From Stenotrophomonas sp. WZN-1 (lineage in GTDB: Bacteria; Pseudomonadota; Gammaproteobacteria; Xanthomonadales; Xanthomonadaceae): a stretch of 64,000 bases of DNA. Of the stretch, positions 25,384-32,266 are shown in pieces; within the stretch, counting starts at the first letter, position 1, and the number at the start of each line of letters is the position of its first letter. The notes below the pieces were generated by a model. That model searched no databases. It was not told the origin of the DNA and was given only the letters and a program-made list of their open reading frames with translations. The position numbers were made by a program, and so were the translations under genes. The stretch covers positions 4,358,001 to 4,422,000 of the forward strand of contig NZ_CP021768.1 in the NCBI RefSeq assembly GCF_002192255.1, read 5' to 3'.

Positions 25384-26802
25384 TCACATCAACGCATCGG
25401 CCAGGCGTGCGATGCCCTCGCGGCTGCGCCGCCACGTGGGGCGGCTGCGCCATTGCTGCAGGTCCAGCTGCCGCGCTTCACGCAGGTAGCCGTCCTCGAT
25501 CGCACACAGCTGTTGCACCAGCGCACGGTCGTAGCAGATCAGGCCGATCTCGGCATTCAGCGCGAACGAGCGGATATCCATGTTGATCGAGCCGAGCACG
25601 GCGATGTCCTCGTCCACGCTCATGTGCTTGGCGTGCAGGAACTGCGGCTCGTACAGGGCGATGCGCACGCCGCAGCGCAGCAGCTCGTCGTAGTACGCCT
25701 CCTGCGCCCATGAGGTCAGCCGCTGGTTGTTGCTGGCCGAGAGGATCAGCTGCACCTGCACGCCGGACAACGCCGCAATGCGCAGCGCGCTCAGCGTGGC
25801 TTCGTCAGGCACGAAGTACGGGGTGACCATCACCAGCCGGCGCCGCGCCAGATGGATCAGCGCCGCCACCGCATCGCGTGCGTTGCTGTAGGGATAGGCC
25901 GGGCCGCTGGGCAGCAGCTGGGTGGCGATGTCGTCGCTGCACTCGGGCACATCGGCGATCACGTCCAGGCGCTGGCCGGTCTCCATGTACCAGTCGCTGG
26001 CAAATACGGCCTCCAGATGCGCCACCGCCGGGCCGCGCACGCGCGCCACCAGCTCGCGGTTCGGGTGTCCGGGCACGAACTGCGGGCCCGCCAGGTTCTG
26101 CGAACCGACGTAGGCCACTTCGTTGTCGATCACCGCGATCTTGCGGTGGTTGCGCAGGTCCATGCGCCCGCTGCGGCGCCAGCGCAGGCCACCGGGCAGC
26201 ATCGCACGCACTTCGATGTCGCGTGCTTCCAGGCGCTTGCGATAGGCGCGCAGGCCGCGCTTGGCACCTACCGCGTCGAGCAGCACCCGGCACTGCACGC
26301 CACGCGCCGCTGCACGCTGCAGCGCCTCGACCACCGCCTCGCCCACCGCGTCATCGAACATCAGGTAGTACAGCAGGTGCACGCGGTCTTCGGCCTGGTC
26401 GATGTCGGCGATCAGCGTGTGCAGCGATTCGTCGTAGTCGGTCAGCAGGTCCACCGCGTTGCCGTGCACCGGCATGAAGTCGCCTTGGCGCTGCACCAAC
26501 GGCACGATCTCGGCGCAGGCGGTGTCCGGCTGCGGGGCCCAGCGCAGGCGATGCTGCAGCGCCTGTTCCTCGCGGATCACCTGCGAGGCCTCGGCCTGGC
26601 GGCGGATACGCTCGCGCGACAGCCACGGGTGGCCGAACAGCAGGTACAGCGGCAGGCCCAGCAGCGGCACGAAGCCGACCAGCAGCAGCCAGCTGCGCGC
26701 CGCCCCCGGCGTGGTGCGGGTGGGGATCCAGCACAGCGCGACCAGCCGGATCAGCCAGTCGATCAGCAGCAGGTACGAACCCAGCAACCACTCGAACAGC
26801 AT
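25384..26802 (-). CDS. cls: Cardiolipin synthase (PLD family)
   Basis: A 472-residue membrane enzyme that joins two phosphatidylglycerols to make cardiolipin and glycerol. Two N-terminal transmembrane helices (about residues 4-24 and 35-58) are followed by two phospholipase D motifs: HRKIAVID in the first half and HAKHMSVD in the second. Length matches bacterial Cls enzymes. I chose the ATG at 26802 (MLFEWLLGSY) over an upstream ATG 10 codons earlier. A SMAG dimer separates it from the 82-aa gene upstream. Confidence 0.93.
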   Translation of the reverse strand: MLFEWLLGSYLLLIDWLIRLVALCWIPTRTTPGAARSWLLLVGFVPLLGLPLYLLFGHPWLSRERIRRQAEASQVIREEQALQHRLRWAPQPDTACAEIVPLVQRQGDFMPVHGNAVDLLTDYDESLHTLIADIDQAEDRVHLLYYLMFDDAVGEAVVEALQRAAARGVQCRVLLDAVGAKRGLRAYRKRLEARDIEVRAMLPGGLRWRRSGRMDLRNHRKIAVIDNEVAYVGSQNLAGPQFVPGHPNRELVARVRGPAVAHLEAVFASDWYMETGQRLDVIADVPECSDDIATQLLPSGPAYPYSNARDAVAALIHLARRRLVMVTPYFVPDEATLSALRIAALSGVQVQLILSASNNQRLTSWAQEAYYDELLRCGVRIALYEPQFLHAKHMSVDEDIAVLGSINMDIRSFALNAEIGLICYDRALVQQLCAIEDGYLREARQLDLQQWRSRPTWRRSREGIARLADALM

Positions 26803-26848
26803 CGCGTCGCCCGTCGGGAGGTGATGGGCCATTCTGCCCAGCGGCCCT

Positions 26849-26920
26849 TGTAGAGTCGAGCCGCGCTCGACGGCCTTTCGGTCCGACGGCAGAGCAGCCG
26901 AGCGTAGGCTCGGCTCTACA
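26849..26920. repeat. SMAG-type REP dimer (inverted, arms diverged)
   Basis: Outward GTAG feet bound two palindromes, TGTAGAGTCGAGCCGCGCTC and GCCGAGCGTAGGCTCGGCTC. The arms differ more than in the dimers at 20957 and 21622. It lies between cls and the 82-aa gene. Confidence 0.83.
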
Positions 26921-26927
26921 GGACGGC

Positions 26928-27176
26928 TCAATGCCGCACCAGCGCCTCGCACAGCTGCCGCACCGATTCGGCGTGACGGCGGCCGTTGAGCGCCATGCAG
27001 GCAATGGCCTGTGCGGCCCGCTCCAGCTGCGCCTCCGGCAGCGGCGACGGCGCACCGTTGGCCAGTGCCAGATGGTGGTCGCACAGCAGCAGCGCCATGC
27101 CCTCGATGCCTTGCAGCATGCGCTGCAGGCGCAGCCAGCCCAGTTCCAGGTCCTGCCGGTGTGATGGGGTGTTCAT
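26928..27176 (-). CDS. Hypothetical helical protein (82 aa) with strong RBS
   Basis: An 82-residue soluble, mostly helical protein starting MNTPSHRQDLELGWLRLQRM. It includes a Cys/His pair (LLLCDHHLAL) and two further Cys (AIACMALN, QLCEALVRH). The ATG at 27176 has a near-perfect AAGGAGGT Shine-Dalgarno, which makes translation likely and rejects the longer frame to 27251. A large structured element (27227-27390) lies 50 bases upstream in its predicted leader. Family unknown; a regulator or small binding protein is possible but unsupported. Confidence 0.7.
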   Translation of the reverse strand: MNTPSHRQDLELGWLRLQRMLQGIEGMALLLCDHHLALANGAPSPLPEAQLERAAQAIACMALNGRRHAESVRQLCEALVRH

Positions 27177-27226
27177 GCAACCTCCTTCAACGGATCTGGC
27201 CACCGTGAAGGTGGCGGACGATGCGT

Positions 27227-27390
27227 GGTTGCAATACCGGGAAGCAATCAATCAGCAAACGAACCGGCGGGCGCAAGGCCCCCTCGCACCGTCCGCCATA
27301 GAGGCGGATAGGTCACCAACCGTCGCCGGAGGGATCTCCGGCGACGGCGGGCGAGTCTACTGATTGATTGACTTCACGGGATTGCAAGCC
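27227..27390 (-). ncRNA. Candidate structured leader RNA (multi-hairpin junction)
   Basis: On the minus strand a long closing stem (GAAGTCAATCAATCAG with CTGATTGATTGCTTC, one bulged T) encloses three hairpins. They are CCGTCGCCGGAG/CTCCGGCGACGG with a 4-base loop, TCCGCC/GGCGGA with TCTAT, and GGTGCGAGG/CCTTGCGCC with GGG. An outer helix, ATTGCAA/TTGCAAT, extends the base across an internal loop. The layout resembles a riboswitch-like junction 50 bases before the RBS of the 82-aa gene. It matches no riboswitch consensus I know (not yybP, TPP, SAM, cobalamin, glycine or c-di-GMP). A MITE-like DNA element is the alternative. The strand is inferred from the downstream gene. Confidence 0.5.
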
Positions 27391-27560
27391 CGACCGCTGC
27401 AACCGCAGCGGCTCGCCATCATGGGCACGGTCACGCCCGTCGTTCCAATCGATTTGAACCGCGCGGAGCACCGGAACCGGTAGGAAGAATCATTTATCGC
27501 ATTCGGCCCTTCACACCAGGCAGGGCGCCATTGGCGACAGCCTGCGCGGGGACTGCCCCA
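27391..27560. other. Intergenic stretch with small hairpin and palindrome
   Basis: Between the structured element and the SMAG unit. It holds a hairpin CCGCTGC/GCAGCGG at about 27394-27411 and a near-palindrome TTCCAATCGATTTGAA at 27443-27458 (one mismatch), which could be an operator. A possible weak -10 (GATAAA, minus strand) lies further upstream. No ORF is credible here. Confidence 0.4.
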
Positions 27561-27587
27561 GTGCCGACCAACGGTCGGCACCCACCA
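27561..27587. repeat. SMAG-type REP monomer (variant foot)
   Basis: GTGCCGACCAACGGTCGGCA followed by CCCACCA; read on the minus strand it starts TGGTGGGTGCCGACC. The palindrome core matches other units, but the foot is GTGG rather than GTAG. Confidence 0.65.
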
Positions 27588-27627
27588 CGGCAATGCAGGA
27601 AGTACCCACTACCTGGATGCCAGACAT

Positions 27628-27657
27628 GAAAAAACCCGCCACAAGGGCGGGTTTTTT
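27628..27657 (-). terminator. Rho-independent terminator of rpmBG
   Basis: AAAAAACCCGCC, a loop ACAA, then GGGCGGGTTTTTT. It is symmetrical, so it works on both strands. It lies 26 bases after the rpmG stop. Confidence 0.93.
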
Positions 27658-27682
27658 CGCGGGGACCAGCAATCCTTGCGGA

Positions 27683-27847
27683 TTACTTGATCTTGCCTTC
27701 CTTGTACAGGACGTGCTTGCGCACGACCGGATCGTACTTCAGGAATTCCATCTTCCCCGGGGTGTTCTTCTTGTTCTTGTCGGTCGTGTAGAAGTGGCCG
27801 GTACCGGCCGAGGAAATCATACGGACCTTATCGCGCTTGCCTGCCAT
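27683..27847 (-). CDS. rpmG: 50S ribosomal protein L33
   Basis: A 54-residue basic protein, [20 protein letters not shown] then a lysine-rich stretch and [19 protein letters not shown]. It is the Cys-free (zinc-independent, C-minus) form of L33. It follows rpmB by 13 bases on the same strand, the usual rpmB-rpmG order, and is followed by a strong terminator. Confidence 0.97.
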   Translation of the reverse strand: MAGKRDKVRMISSAGTGHFYTTDKNKKNTPGKMEFLKYDPVVRKHVLYKEGKIK

Positions 27848-27860
27848 GATGCTTTACTCC

Positions 27861-28097
27861 TCAGACCTTTTCGCCGCGCGCACGCAGCTCAGCCAGAACG
27901 GAATCAATGCCGTTCTTGTCGATGGTGCGCAGTGCATGCGCGGAAACACGAAGCTTGACCCAGCGGTTCTCGCTGGCCACCCAGAAACGGCGCTCGTGCA
28001 GATTCGGCAGGAAACGACGACGGGTCTTGTTGTTGGCGTGCGAGACGTTGTTACCCGTCTGCACTCGCTTGCCGGAAACCTGGCATACGCGGGACAT
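27861..28097 (-). CDS. rpmB: 50S ribosomal protein L28
   Basis: A 78-residue basic protein, [20 protein letters not shown] with the conserved [19 protein letters not shown] segment. Length is typical. It is the first gene of the rpmB-rpmG operon. A sigma-70 promoter (-35 TTGCGC, 17-base spacer, -10 CATAAT) lies at 28265-28293, giving a leader of about 160 bases. Confidence 0.98.
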   Translation of the reverse strand: MSRVCQVSGKRVQTGNNVSHANNKTRRRFLPNLHERRFWVASENRWVKLRVSAHALRTIDKNGIDSVLAELRARGEKV

Positions 28098-28264
28098 TGC
28101 GCACCTCGATAGTAGTAGTTGTCAGCCCGTAGCCCGGGAGACGGCGGCCTCGATGGTTGCCCACCACACGTCAAGAGAATCAAAGGGTTACGCTGGCGTT
28201 GGGCGGCCGGGGACGTGCTCCCGGGGGCGCCGCCCGGTAGAAAACCGGACACAGCGAGCCGCGC

Positions 28265-28293
28265 ATTATGCACGGGTTCAAGCACTTGCGCAA
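28265..28293 (-). promoter_or_regulatory. Sigma-70 promoter for rpmBG
   Basis: On the minus strand TTGCGC (-35), exactly 17 bases, then CATAAT (-10). No better match lies closer to rpmB. Confidence 0.6.
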
Positions 28294-28375
28294 GTTACCC
28301 ACAGGCTGGGGCTGAACCAGCAGGGCCGGGCGCCCGCCAACCGGCATACTGGTCCAGATCACTGCGGAGCTTTCC

Positions 28376-29590
28376 ATGCGGCTGCTGGCCCTGACCTACG
28401 GAACCGAAGGCGATACGCGTCCGCTGGCCATGCTCTGCCATGGGCTGACCGGCGCAGGCCACGAGGTGACACTGCTGGCCGATGGCGGCACCTTGGGCAG
28501 CGCGCAGGCGCTGGATGTGCCCCACGCGGCCCTTGAGGGTGACATCCATGACGAAGTGGTCGCCTTGGTGTCGCGTGGCAACGGTGTTGCCGCCGCCAGT
28601 ACCGGTCTGGCACGGATGGCGCTGCAGCATGTCAGCGGCTGGATGCGCCAGGCCGATGCCGCAGCCGAAGGCTGCGATGCGATTCTGACCGGTGGGCTGG
28701 CGGCCTTTGTCGGCCTGAGCGTGGGCGAGCGCCGGGGTCTGCCGGTAATCGGCACCGGCATGATTCCGCTGACACCGACGCGAGCCTTCCGCTCTCCGTT
28801 CCTGCCACCTGGACGCTCGCCGGGCTGGTTGAACCGGGCCAGCTACGGTCTGGTCAACGGCCTGATCTGGCGCCAGTTCCGCCGGCCGATCAACGCAGCA
28901 CGCCAGCAGTTGGGGCAATCGCCGCGCCGCGCGCTATGGTCCGGCCTGCCGATGCTCTATGGCATCTCGCCGCAACTGCTGCCGCCACCGGCGGACTGGC
29001 CGGTCGACCACATCGCCTGTGGTCAATGGCGGCTTCCTGACGCGCCTTGGACGCCCTTCGCCGATCTGCGGGCCTTCCTCGATGCCGGCCCGCCGCCGGT
29101 GTACCTGGGCTTTGGCAGCATGACCGGGTTTGATCGCGAGCGCGTGCTGCCGGCCCTGCTGCACGCGCTGGCACCGCGCCGGGTGCTCCTGTTTCCAGGG
29201 TGGGCCGGTCTGCCGACGGGTGCGCTGCCAGCAAATGTATTCGTGCTCGGCCCGACGCCACACGAAGCACTGTTCCCGCATTGCGTACTCGCCATCCACC
29301 ATGGTGGCAGCGGCACTACGCATTCGGCCTGCCGCGCCGGCATTCCCTCGCTGGTGATGCCGTTCGCCGCGGATCAGTTCTTCTGGGCCGATCGCCTGCA
29401 TCGATTGGGCGTGGCACCGGCACCGTTGTCACCGAAACGACTGGATGCAGCAACGCTGGCAGCAGCCATCACCTTCGCTGAAACCGAAGCAACACGCGCA
29501 CGCGCGGCGGCTCTGGGCGTAGCGATGAGCGATGAGGACGGGGTGGCATGTGGCGTGGCAATGATCGAGCGCTGGTTGCGGCCGATGTAA
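28376..29590 (+). CDS. GT1-family (UGT-like) glycosyltransferase
   Basis: A 404-residue glycosyltransferase of the GT-B fold. The N-terminal acceptor domain starts MRLLALTYGTEGDTRPLAML with the glycine-rich loop seen in sterol- and macrolide-type UGTs. The C-terminal donor-binding signature is HHGGSGTTHSACRAGIPSLV then PFAADQFFWADRLHRLGV (about residues 305-345). It should use a nucleotide-sugar to glycosylate a lipid, sterol-like or secondary metabolite; the acceptor is unknown. It has GGAG upstream of its ATG, and it is divergent from rpmB, so it stands alone. Confidence 0.86.
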   Translation: MRLLALTYGTEGDTRPLAMLCHGLTGAGHEVTLLADGGTLGSAQALDVPHAALEGDIHDEVVALVSRGNGVAAASTGLARMALQHVSGWMRQADAAAEGCDAILTGGLAAFVGLSVGERRGLPVIGTGMIPLTPTRAFRSPFLPPGRSPGWLNRASYGLVNGLIWRQFRRPINAARQQLGQSPRRALWSGLPMLYGISPQLLPPPADWPVDHIACGQWRLPDAPWTPFADLRAFLDAGPPPVYLGFGSMTGFDRERVLPALLHALAPRRVLLFPGWAGLPTGALPANVFVLGPTPHEALFPHCVLAIHHGGSGTTHSACRAGIPSLVMPFAADQFFWADRLHRLGVAPAPLSPKRLDAATLAAAITFAETEATRARAAALGVAMSDEDGVACGVAMIERWLRPM

Positions 29591-29603
29591 CGGCGGCCAG
29601 GCC

Positions 29604-30113
29604 TCAACGCAGGTGCGGAATCACCTGGGCCAGCAGATGGGCATCCTTCAACGCGCCGTGCAGACCCCGGTTGCCGGGGATGCGCAGGCGCTGCAGGACA
29701 TCATCCAGCTTGTTGCCCTGGCCGGGCCAGCGCCCGCGCGCCAGCTTCAGGCTGCAGGTGATGCGGCAGTGCTGGGCCAGCGTGCCGGGGATGCCAGCCA
29801 GGCGCAGCTCGTTGTCCAGGAAACCCACGTCGAAGGTGGCGTTATGCGCGACCATCTCGCTGCCGCGCAGGAAGTCGAGCAGTTCGGCGGCCTTGCTGGA
29901 AAACAGTGGCTTGCCCACCAGCATCGCATCGCTGATGCCGTGCACGCGCTGCGCGCCCCAGTCGACCCTGCGCTGCGGCTGCAGGTAGGTGTGGAACTGG
30001 CGGCCGCTGAGCTGGCCATCGATCAGTTCGACGGCACCGATCTCGATCACCCGGTGCCCCAGGCGGTGGGAGATGCCGGTGGTTTCGGTGTCCAGTGCGA
30101 CGATGCGATTCAT
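29604..30113 (-). CDS. DEDDh 3'-5' exonuclease, DnaQ-like stand-alone domain
   Basis: A 169-residue protein consisting only of the exonuclease domain. Motifs: ExoI ALDTETTG (Asp8, Glu10), ExoII VAHNATFDVGFLDNEL, ExoIII HGALKDAHLLAQV with the catalytic His and Asp. It is closest to the epsilon subunit of DNA polymerase III. It ends right after the exonuclease fold, so it lacks the C-terminal clamp-/alpha-binding tail of full DnaQ (about 240 residues). It may be a repair or RNA-processing exonuclease rather than the replicative proofreader. Confidence 0.85.
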   Translation of the reverse strand: MNRIVALDTETTGISHRLGHRVIEIGAVELIDGQLSGRQFHTYLQPQRRVDWGAQRVHGISDAMLVGKPLFSSKAAELLDFLRGSEMVAHNATFDVGFLDNELRLAGIPGTLAQHCRITCSLKLARGRWPGQGNKLDDVLQRLRIPGNRGLHGALKDAHLLAQVIPHLR

Positions 30114-30178
30114 GCGTGGCGATGGTTCCTGTTGCGTGCCGCGATGATTTTCGCATGCCTGCAGCAGGAAGCCCTCCC

Positions 30179-30267
30179 TGTAGCCGAACCCGTGCTCGGC
30201 TCACGCGCGAAGCGCTGGCCTTGAGCGTTGGAGCGAGAAGCAGCCGAGCGTGGGCTCGGCTCTACAG
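30179..30267. repeat. SMAG-type REP dimer (long spacer)
   Basis: TGTAGCCGAACCCGTGCTCG and CCGAGCGTGGGCTCGGCTCT are opposed, with outward GTAG feet and a spacer of about 37 bases. It lies between the exonuclease and LysR genes. Confidence 0.8.
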
Positions 30268-30278
30268 GTGCGTGTGCA

Positions 30279-31172
30279 TCACCCCAACGCTTCCACCACC
30301 CAATCAATGAACACCCGCAGCCGCTGGCTCATGTGCCGGTTCGGCGGAAACATCACATGCATCGGCATCGGCGGCAGCTGCCAGTCCTGCAGCACCGGCA
30401 GCAGCTCGCCACGCGCCACGTGTGGTTCGGCCATGTAGCTGGGCAACGCGACCACGCCCAGCCCCGCCAACGCCGCGGCCAGATAGGCGTTGCCGTCATC
30501 GAAGCCGACCGTGTAGCGGCCCTGCACCTCAACGCGCTCATCGCCGCGCTGCGCGCTGAACGCCCGGGCCCGGCCACTGCGCGGGCTGAGGAAGCCGACC
30601 ATGTGGTGGTCGGGTCCTTCCAGCGCGCGCGGATCGGCTGGCAGCCCGAAACGCTGCACATAACCCGGACTGGCGTGGAAACCGATCGGCAGCGCAGCCA
30701 ACGGCCGCGCCACCAGTGCCGGGTCGGCCGGGGTGCCGCCGCGGATCACGCAGTCGACGTTGTCGGCGATGACATCAACCTCGCGGTCGCTGACGCCGAT
30801 GTCCAGCTGGATCTCCGGGTAGCGCGCCTGGAAATCCGGCAGCGCCGGCACCAGCCGCAGCCGCGCGTACGGCCCGGGCACATCGACCCGCAGGCGGCCG
30901 CGCGGCTGGCTGGCCGCGTCGCCCAGCCCGCCCTCCACCTCTTCCAGCTCGGCCAGCAGGCGGGCGATGCGCGGGTAATAGGCCGCGCCATCGGCGGTGA
31001 CGCTGACCCGGCGCGTGGTGCGGTTGAGCAGGCGCAGCCGCAGGTGCGCCTCCAGCTGCTGCACCAGTTGGGTGGCCGTGGTGCGGCTGATCTGCAGGGT
31101 CTGCGCGGCGCGGGTGAAGCTGCCGGTTTCCACCACGCGGGCAAAGGCCCGCATCGCCTCGAAACGGTCCAT
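30279..31172 (-). CDS. LysR-family transcriptional regulator
   Basis: A 297-residue LTTR. The N-terminal winged helix-turn-helix is MDRFEAMRAFARVVETGSFT then RAAQTLQISRTTATQLVQQL; the C-terminal effector domain includes LRLRLLNRTTRRVSVTADG and GYVQRFGLP. The CrgA/DmlR-like DRF..MRAF start fixes the ATG at 31172; a longer frame to 31337 runs through the divergent promoter. It is transcribed away from the ridA-family gene 109 bases off, the usual layout for a regulator and its target. Confidence 0.93.
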   Translation of the reverse strand: MDRFEAMRAFARVVETGSFTRAAQTLQISRTTATQLVQQLEAHLRLRLLNRTTRRVSVTADGAAYYPRIARLLAELEEVEGGLGDAASQPRGRLRVDVPGPYARLRLVPALPDFQARYPEIQLDIGVSDREVDVIADNVDCVIRGGTPADPALVARPLAALPIGFHASPGYVQRFGLPADPRALEGPDHHMVGFLSPRSGRARAFSAQRGDERVEVQGRYTVGFDDGNAYLAAALAGLGVVALPSYMAEPHVARGELLPVLQDWQLPPMPMHVMFPPNRHMSQRLRVFIDWVVEALG

Positions 31173-31281
31173 GGTGGGCCATGATTGTTTGGGATCGGCA
31201 ATCAATCTAGGCCGATCATCGCGGTTTATCCAGACAGCGCTGGCGCGGAGGATGGGCGTTCTCTCCCACGGGATCTTGCCC
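31173..31281. promoter_or_regulatory. Divergent LysR / RidA promoter region
   Basis: The 109-base gap between two divergent start codons should hold both promoters and a LysR-binding site (T-N11-A type). I could not choose one specific operator by eye. Confidence 0.4.
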
Positions 31282-31680
31282 ATGTCACAGCGTGATGTCG
31301 TTTTCCCCGCCGGTCGCCAGGCCCTGTACGAGCGCAACCGTTACTCGCCGGCGATCCGATCCAATGGCTTCCTGTTCGTCTCCGGCCAGGTCGGCAGCCG
31401 CGAGGACGGCTCGCCCGAGCCGGATTTCGAAACCCAGGTGCGCCGCGCCTTCGAGAATCTCAACGCGGTGCTGGCTGCTGCGGGCTGCACCTTCGATGAC
31501 GTGATCGACGTGACCGTGTTCCTGGTCGATCCCGAGAAGAACTTCGAGAAGGCCTGGGCGATCGTGCCCGAGTACTGGGGCGAGGCGCCGCACCCGACCC
31601 TGACCGGCATCGGCGTGACCTGGCTGTACGGGTTCCAGTTCGAGATCAAGGTGATCGCGAAGCTGCCAGCAGACCGGTAG
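31282..31680 (+). CDS. RidA family (YjgF/YER057c/UK114) protein
   Basis: A 132-residue RidA-fold protein. Conserved parts are YSPAIRSNGFLFVSGQVG, NLNAVLAAAGCTFDDVIDVT and the C-terminal FEIKVIAKL. True RidA hydrolyses reactive enamines/imines; this one belongs to a related subgroup whose substrate is unclear. The start is the ATG at 31282. Its stop codon TAG is part of a SMAG GTAG foot (31677-31680). It is divergent from a LysR gene that probably controls it. Confidence 0.87.
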   Translation: MSQRDVVFPAGRQALYERNRYSPAIRSNGFLFVSGQVGSREDGSPEPDFETQVRRAFENLNAVLAAAGCTFDDVIDVTVFLVDPEKNFEKAWAIVPEYWGEAPHPTLTGIGVTWLYGFQFEIKVIAKLPADR

Positions 31681-31747
31681 TGCCGGCCGCTGGCCGGCAA
31701 TGTGCCGGGGGGTTGAAATGCGTGTCGACCAAGGTCGACACCCACCA
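31677..31747. repeat. SMAG-type REP pair overlapping the ridA-family stop codon
   Basis: The first unit is GTAGTGCCGGCCGCTGGCCG (31677 on) and the second, inverted, is GTCGACCAAGGTCGACACCC at 31724-31743. The TAG of the first unit is the gene's stop codon. Confidence 0.85.
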
Positions 31748-31877
31748 GGGCAGAAGATCGGCAGCCACCAAGGCAGATGGCCCCCCAGACCGCCCACCTG
31801 AACGGGAGATTCCGACGAATTCCCGAGGTGGCCATTGATATTGTATCCGGCGAAAACCGCTTGCTAGCCTCCCCTTC

Positions 31878-32210
31878 ATGCGCCGGATTTCCCGCCACCT
31901 TCGCTCGTACCTGCTGATGCTGCTGATGGCGGCATTCGTGGTCGTACCGGTGGCCGACGCGCTGGCCTGCACGGTGGAACCGCACGCCAGCACGGTGCAC
32001 GTGGAGTCCGCACCGGATGCCGATGGCGATGCCGACGGCAAGCACGTCGGTGCCTGTGGCCACAACCACTGCCACCACTCCAATCTGAGCCTGCCGGCCA
32101 GCACCCTCGCCGCCTTCGGTGCGCCGCTGCCGGCGCGCTGGATGAGTGCGGGCGATGCGGCGACCTATGCGGTCGCCCAGGATGAATTGACGCGTCCTCC
32201 CCGGGCGTGA
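31878..32210 (+). CDS. Small exported His-rich protein at head of efflux operon (CzcI-like position)
   Basis: A 110-residue protein with signal peptide SYLLMLLMAAFVVVPVADALA. Its mature part has an acidic run (DADGDADGK) then HVGACGHNHCHHSN, a Cys/His cluster that should bind a transition metal. It lies 56 bases upstream of czcC. In Cupriavidus a small periplasmic protein, CzcI, has the same position, and regulates or buffers metal; I infer a similar role without claiming homology. Confidence 0.72.
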   Translation: MRRISRHLRSYLLMLLMAAFVVVPVADALACTVEPHASTVHVESAPDADGDADGKHVGACGHNHCHHSNLSLPASTLAAFGAPLPARWMSAGDAATYAVAQDELTRPPRA

Positions 32211-32266
32211 GTTGAGCGCGTCCCGCGATTGCGGGCTCCCGTTTCACTCACAACCGGAATCCCCCT

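Noticed and set aside
27227-27390. tRNA or tmRNA gene
   Set aside because: The hairpins do not form a T-arm or anticodon arm, and there is no CCA end or conserved TTCGA loop.
28290-28305. DnaA-box-like TTACCCACA and possible origin
   Set aside because: A single imperfect match without a cluster, AT-rich region or dnaA nearby.
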